Of a DNA stretch of 64,000 nt, positions 60,265-64,000 are shown one piece after another. This DNA comes from Elioraea sp. Its GTDB lineage: Bacteria > Pseudomonadota > Alphaproteobacteria > Acetobacterales > Acetobacteraceae. Under the pieces are notes generated by a model. That model searched no databases and had not been told where the DNA came from. It was given only the letters and a program-made list of their open reading frames with translations. Every line of letters starts with the position of its first letter. Position 1 is the stretch's first letter. Location: contig NZ_JALHPR010000024.1 of NCBI RefSeq assembly GCF_022842375.1, positions 1-64,000 of the forward strand, written 5' to 3'. The position numbers and the translations under genes were made by a program.

Positions 60265-61821
60265 CTACGCGCGCTCCGCCACGAGCGCCTTGATCTCGTT
60301 CAAGACGGCCAGCACCTGTTGCTCTTTGGCGATGGCGCTATCGACAATTTCCGCCGGCAAGCGGTGATCGATCGCCGCCTTCGCGTGTGGATTTCTTAGA
60401 TCCAGATCAACCGCGACGACGCGCCCCTGCTCATCGCGCTTGATCAAATCGGGACCCGACACCTTCCATGCCTGCGAGCCTTCCTTGCGGTCAGACCACC
60501 AGGCTCGGCAATCGTCGAACTCCTCATACTGCAGCGGCAGTGTCTTGGAGTATTTCCGCCGACCTTCCGGAAGCGGTTGCTCCCAGTACCAGACGTCGCG
60601 CGTCGGACCGGACGTATCGAAGAAGATAATATTAGTCGGGATGTCGGTGTAGGGCGCGAAGGTGCCGTCGGGCAATCGGACGACGGTGTGAACATTGAAC
60701 TGTTCCAGAAGGTCGGCTTTGATCCGTGCCGCAATGCCGTCGCCGAAGAGGATGCCGTGCGGCACGACGACGCCGGCGCGCCCGAGTCCGCCGCGTTTGA
60801 GTCGCCGCATGATGAGCTGCAGAAAGAGCAGCGCCGTTTCGGTGGTTCGGCGATCCTCCGGAAAATTCGTGAGGATGCCGGCTTCTTCTTCACCGCCGAA
60901 CGGCGGATTGGTCAAGATGACTTCGACCCGATCTCGCTCACCGATCTCCGTCAGCTTGAATCGCAGTGCGTTGCCGAATTCGATGTCGGGCGCTTCGATC
61001 CCGTGCAGCAGCAGGTTCATCTGCGCTAGCAGGAACGGAAGCGAGGAATCCTCGCCGCCACGCAAGGTCTTGCGCTGAAGGATTTCGCGTTTTTCGACCG
61101 TGCTGGCTTGCGGCTTCATTTGGTCAAAGGCAGCAGCCAGAAACCCGCCCGTGCCGCAGGCAGGATCGAGCACGACTTCGCCGAGCTTGGGATCGATCGC
61201 CTCGACCATGAAACGCACGACGGGACGTGGCGTATAGAACTCTCCGTTCTGACCCGCTGCATCGCGCATCTCGCGTAACAGAGTCTCGTACATCCGGCCG
61301 AGGGTCTGAATGTCCTCGGTGCTATCGAAATGGATGCCATTGATCAGGTTGATGACGTCCCGCAACACATACCCGCTGGTCGCGTAATTCCGAAGATCGC
61401 GAAACACCGCAGAGACCACGTCGCGCCGCTGCCGACCGGCGCCATTGCCGCGTAGGCCGCGGAGGAAAGCGAACAGACCCGGGCCTTGCGTGCCGTCGGC
61501 GCGAACGGACTGCTCGCCATTGATGAACGAGAGCAGATCCGGCCCGGTGATACCCGCGGGATCGGCCGCCCAGTCTCGCCAGCGGTAAGGCGCATCGATC
61601 AGGAGACGGTACGGTTCGCCAGCGAGCACCGCCTCATCCTCATGGACGCGCTCCATGTCGTCGACGAATTTCAGGAACATCAGCCAAGTGAGCGTGGGCA
61701 GCCGCGTGAGGTCCGTCTTCAGCTCCCTGTCCTTGCGCATTTTGTTGCGCGCGGACTTGATGAGGCTGTCGAGTCGCTGCGCCGTGGTTTTCGGCGAAAT
61801 GATCTTCTTCTCACGGGGCAT
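60265..61821 (-). CDS. hsdM: Type I restriction-modification methyltransferase HsdM
   Basis: The 518-residue product has an N-terminal helical HsdM domain (LPTLTWLMFLKFVDDME), the AdoMet motif VLDPACGTGGFLAAAFD and the catalytic NPPF (VILTNPPFGGEEE), as in N6-adenine methylases. It is 13 bp after hsdR and 3 bp before hsdS. Confidence 0.96.
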   Translation of the reverse strand: MPREKKIISPKTTAQRLDSLIKSARNKMRKDRELKTDLTRLPTLTWLMFLKFVDDMERVHEDEAVLAGEPYRLLIDAPYRWRDWAADPAGITGPDLLSFINGEQSVRADGTQGPGLFAFLRGLRGNGAGRQRRDVVSAVFRDLRNYATSGYVLRDVINLINGIHFDSTEDIQTLGRMYETLLREMRDAAGQNGEFYTPRPVVRFMVEAIDPKLGEVVLDPACGTGGFLAAAFDQMKPQASTVEKREILQRKTLRGGEDSSLPFLLAQMNLLLHGIEAPDIEFGNALRFKLTEIGERDRVEVILTNPPFGGEEEAGILTNFPEDRRTTETALLFLQLIMRRLKRGGLGRAGVVVPHGILFGDGIAARIKADLLEQFNVHTVVRLPDGTFAPYTDIPTNIIFFDTSGPTRDVWYWEQPLPEGRRKYSKTLPLQYEEFDDCRAWWSDRKEGSQAWKVSGPDLIKRDEQGRVVAVDLDLRNPHAKAAIDHRLPAEIVDSAIAKEQQVLAVLNEIKALVAERA

Positions 61822-61834
61822 TCATGGTTCTTCC

Positions 61835-64000
61835 CTAAGCGGCGTACAACAGGCCGGACATTTCGTTGACCGCGTCGCGGAGTTTGTCCGGACCACCGAA
61901 GCGGCGAGCGATTTCGCTCGGATTGCCGAACCCAGCCAGCGGCGGCACCTTCAAGATACCTGGCAGGACGAACTGTGCGGCGCCGTGCTCAGCGTATTTC
62001 TCCAGCAGCGCCTCCAGCACGGTCCTCGCATCGGCACCATATCGGTCGAAGAAATCGGTGCGATCTCGCTTGAGACGTTCGGCGCGCTCACGTCGCGTCC
62101 GGAGCGGTGCGTTCCAGGCGAGATGGCAAAGCAGATCGAATGGGTCGTCTTCCGGCCGCCCGGCTTCGTCGGCCAAGCTCTCCAGGTCGATGCCCCGTTC
62201 AGCGAGCGCCTCGACGATCGCGTGGCGCTTGTCGGCGAGCATCCAGTCGGCGCGGAAACTTGAAGCGGTCGGATAAAGCGTGCGGACCTTCTCGCCGGTC
62301 CAGTCCGTCAGTTTCTTGCACGTCAGCCGTTTGCCGTCCGTATCGAGTTCGTAGACCAGATGCGCAACCACTTCGACCGTGCCGCCATCGACGTAGAGTT
62401 TGCGCGGTTCCCCGGGCTCCTCGTCGGCGGGAAGACCACCTTCGAGTTCCGCCCCGACGTCGTCCGGCGCCTCGGGCGCTGGATTTTCCTCTTCCTGGGT
62501 GGTGACGATCTCGCCCTCGGCATCGATCTCTGTGATCGTCTCCACTGTCGGCTCGCCATCGAAATCGGGATCGGCGAACTTTTCAGTCGCGGTGCCGGTG
62601 TAGTCGAGGATGTTGAAGAACAGCTTGTCGTAGTCCTCGCGCAGCCTGGTCCCGCGGCCGATGATCTGCTTGAACTCCGTCATCGAGCCGACCACGCGCG
62701 CCAACACGACGTTCTTGCAGGTCGGCGCATCGACACCCGTGGTGAGAAGCTGAGACGTCGTCAGAATCACCGGGACCTTCGTCTCGACGTCCTGGAAGCG
62801 GCTGAGTTTGCCCTTGCCGATGTCGCCCTCGTCGGCAGTCACACGGCAAGCGTAGTCCGGATAGTTAGCAACGAGATCGGCGTTGAGATTGGCGAGCGCA
62901 CGACGCATCTCGCTTGCATGCTCCTGGTCCACGCAGAACACGATCGTCTTTGCGAAGCGGTCGGTCTGCGCGAGGAAATGCGTGAGGTGGCGCGCGATCG
63001 CCTCGGTGCGCGCGCGCAACGCGACGACGCGCTCGAAATCCTTGGTGTGATACTCGTCGTCGGGAATCTCGCGCCCGAAGCGATCGAGTTCGCCTTTGGT
63101 TGGTCTCCACCCCGCCGCATCATAGTCCGTGACGACACGGTGTACGCGATAGGGCGCGAGGAATCCGTCCGCGATGCCTTGCGCCAAGGAGTAGGTGTAA
63201 AGCGGTGCGCCGAAGTAGGTGTAGGTGTCCCGGTTGTCTTCCCTCAGCGGCGTCGCCGTCATGCCGAGCTGATAGGCCGGCTCAAAATAGTTCAGAATGT
63301 CTCGCCAATTGCTGTCGTCGCGCGCGCTGCCGCGGTGGCACTCATCGATGATGATCAGGTCGAAGAAGTCCGGCGAATATTCCCGGTACAGACCCGGTCG
63401 CCGTTCGTCACTGGCGATGGCCTGGTAAATCGCAAAATAGATGTCGCGGCCATGGCTGATCTCGCCGTTCTCGATCTTGAACCGCGCATCGCCGAAGGGC
63501 GCAAAGGTCTTGGCCATCGGGTCGTCGACGAGAATATTGCGATCGGCGAGGAACAGGATCTTGGGTTTGCGGAAGTCGCCGCGCTTGTTCCACCCGGCGG
63601 TCCACAGCCGCCAGGCGATCTGGAACGCTACCGCGGTCTTGCCCGCGCCCGTGCATAAAGTGAGCAACGCCCGCCGCTGGCCTGTCAGAACCACCTGAAG
63701 CGCGCGATTGACGGCGATCTCCTGATAGTAGCGCAACGGCCTTGAGGGATCGGAAAAACCGGGCGCGAGCAGGCGCTCGGCGGCCGTGTCATCGGTCAGA
63801 CCGAGACCGGCCCGTTGCCGACCCCAAAGCTCTGCGGGCGTCGGAAAGTCTGGCCGCAGGGTTTCCAAGCCGGTGAGAAAATCGAATTCGAGAATCTCCG
63901 CGCCATTGGTGGCATAGGCGAATTTCAGGCCGAGAATTTCGGCGTAGTCCTTGGCCTGCTGCAAGCCATCGGCGGCGGATTTGTACACGGCCTTTGCCTC
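61835..64000 (-). CDS. hsdR: Type I restriction endonuclease subunit HsdR, 5' end outside the window
   Basis: The frame remains open to base 64000, so the N-terminus is missing; the visible part is about 721 residues. EAKAVYKS at the window edge fits the E-x-K of the nuclease motif. Helicase motifs are LLTLCTGAGKTAVAF (Walker A), IIIDECHRGSA (DECH), GMTATPLRED and the late IIGRGTRLREDYDK. It cleaves unmodified DNA after translocation with HsdM and HsdS. Confidence 0.93.
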   Translation of the reverse strand, partial: EAKAVYKSAADGLQQAKDYAEILGLKFAYATNGAEILEFDFLTGLETLRPDFPTPAELWGRQRAGLGLTDDTAAERLLAPGFSDPSRPLRYYQEIAVNRALQVVLTGQRRALLTLCTGAGKTAVAFQIAWRLWTAGWNKRGDFRKPKILFLADRNILVDDPMAKTFAPFGDARFKIENGEISHGRDIYFAIYQAIASDERRPGLYREYSPDFFDLIIIDECHRGSARDDSNWRDILNYFEPAYQLGMTATPLREDNRDTYTYFGAPLYTYSLAQGIADGFLAPYRVHRVVTDYDAAGWRPTKGELDRFGREIPDDEYHTKDFERVVALRARTEAIARHLTHFLAQTDRFAKTIVFCVDQEHASEMRRALANLNADLVANYPDYACRVTADEGDIGKGKLSRFQDVETKVPVILTTSQLLTTGVDAPTCKNVVLARVVGSMTEFKQIIGRGTRLREDYDKLFFNILDYTGTATEKFADPDFDGEPTVETITEIDAEGEIVTTQEEENPAPEAPDDVGAELEGGLPADEEPGEPRKLYVDGGTVEVVAHLVYELDTDGKRLTCKKLTDWTGEKVRTLYPTASSFRADWMLADKRHAIVEALAERGIDLESLADEAGRPEDDPFDLLCHLAWNAPLRTRRERAERLKRDRTDFFDRYGADARTVLEALLEKYAEHGAAQFVLPGILKVPPLAGFGNPSEIARRFGGPDKLRDAVNEMSGLLYAA

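Overview
This is a very GC-rich window with dense, short-gapped genes. It has CckA, a CheZ-type phosphatase, MotE/DUF6468-type flagellar genes, several tripartite tricarboxylate transporter (TTT) genes and hydantoinase genes. Together these point to an alphaproteobacterium, probably Acetobacterales/Rhodospirillales; that placement is inference from gene content, not a database match. No rRNA, intact tRNA or CRISPR array was seen.

Layout. (1) 1-9.7 kb is a catabolic/transport block. It starts with a DUF429 protein cut by the left edge. A minus-strand set follows (M20 amidohydrolase > creatininase-family > PanE-type reductase). Divergent from it is a plus-strand TTT operon (tctC-tctB-tctA, then DUF2848), and then GNAT and MFS genes. 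(2) 9.7-17.4 kb is mixed housekeeping: membrane protein, TauE, a DUF3553 gene missed by the ORF track's start choice, an orphan TctC, M48 protease, ManC/AlgA, a non-canonical SDR and a CPA1 antiporter. (3) 17.4-37.9 kb is a flagellar/chemotaxis region in four transcription units: flgB-flgC-fliE-fliQ-fliR-flhB-cckA (minus); a small unknown gene-fliO-fliP (plus); fliL-fliM-DUF6468-motE-cheY-cheZ-large TPR protein (minus); and flgF-flgG-flgA-flgH (plus). It is interrupted by two membrane/YbjQ genes and speD-speE. TTAA-N7-TTAA-like (CtrA-type) boxes lie upstream of both minus-strand units. (4) 37.9-46.7 kb holds a three-gene cluster of unknown function, hyuB-hyuA, a glutathionyl-hydroquinone reductase, a beta-lactamase-fold hydrolase, an ArsC-like protein and an intradiol dioxygenase.

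(5) From about 46.75 kb the sequence changes character. Broken remnants (MBL hydrolase tail, transposase scrap) and about 650 bp of AT-richer non-coding DNA lead into an accessory/defence island that runs off the right edge. The island has a HEPN-like gene and a DUF5677-like gene on the plus strand. On the minus strand, in transcription order, it has a type I restriction-modification set (hsdR partial, hsdM, hsdS), a DUF2130 coiled-coil nuclease coupled to a ParB-like protein, and then a tight operon. That operon encodes a sigma-like factor, an unknown protein, an ImmA/IrrE-UvrD-(degenerate)PD-(D/E)XK fusion, a three-repeat ubiquitin-like protein, a DUF6791-ThiF E1-like enzyme and a Cys-rich DUF6527 protein.

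The most interesting candidate is this ubiquitin-like operon. The multi-ubiquitin/E1/DUF6527 core belongs to a known family of prokaryotic Ubl operons. Here it is physically linked to its own sigma-like gene and to a peptidase-helicase fusion whose nuclease site looks dead. The ribosome-binding site of the Ubl gene is buried in a strong hairpin. The combination looks like a self-regulated stress or anti-phage conjugation system.
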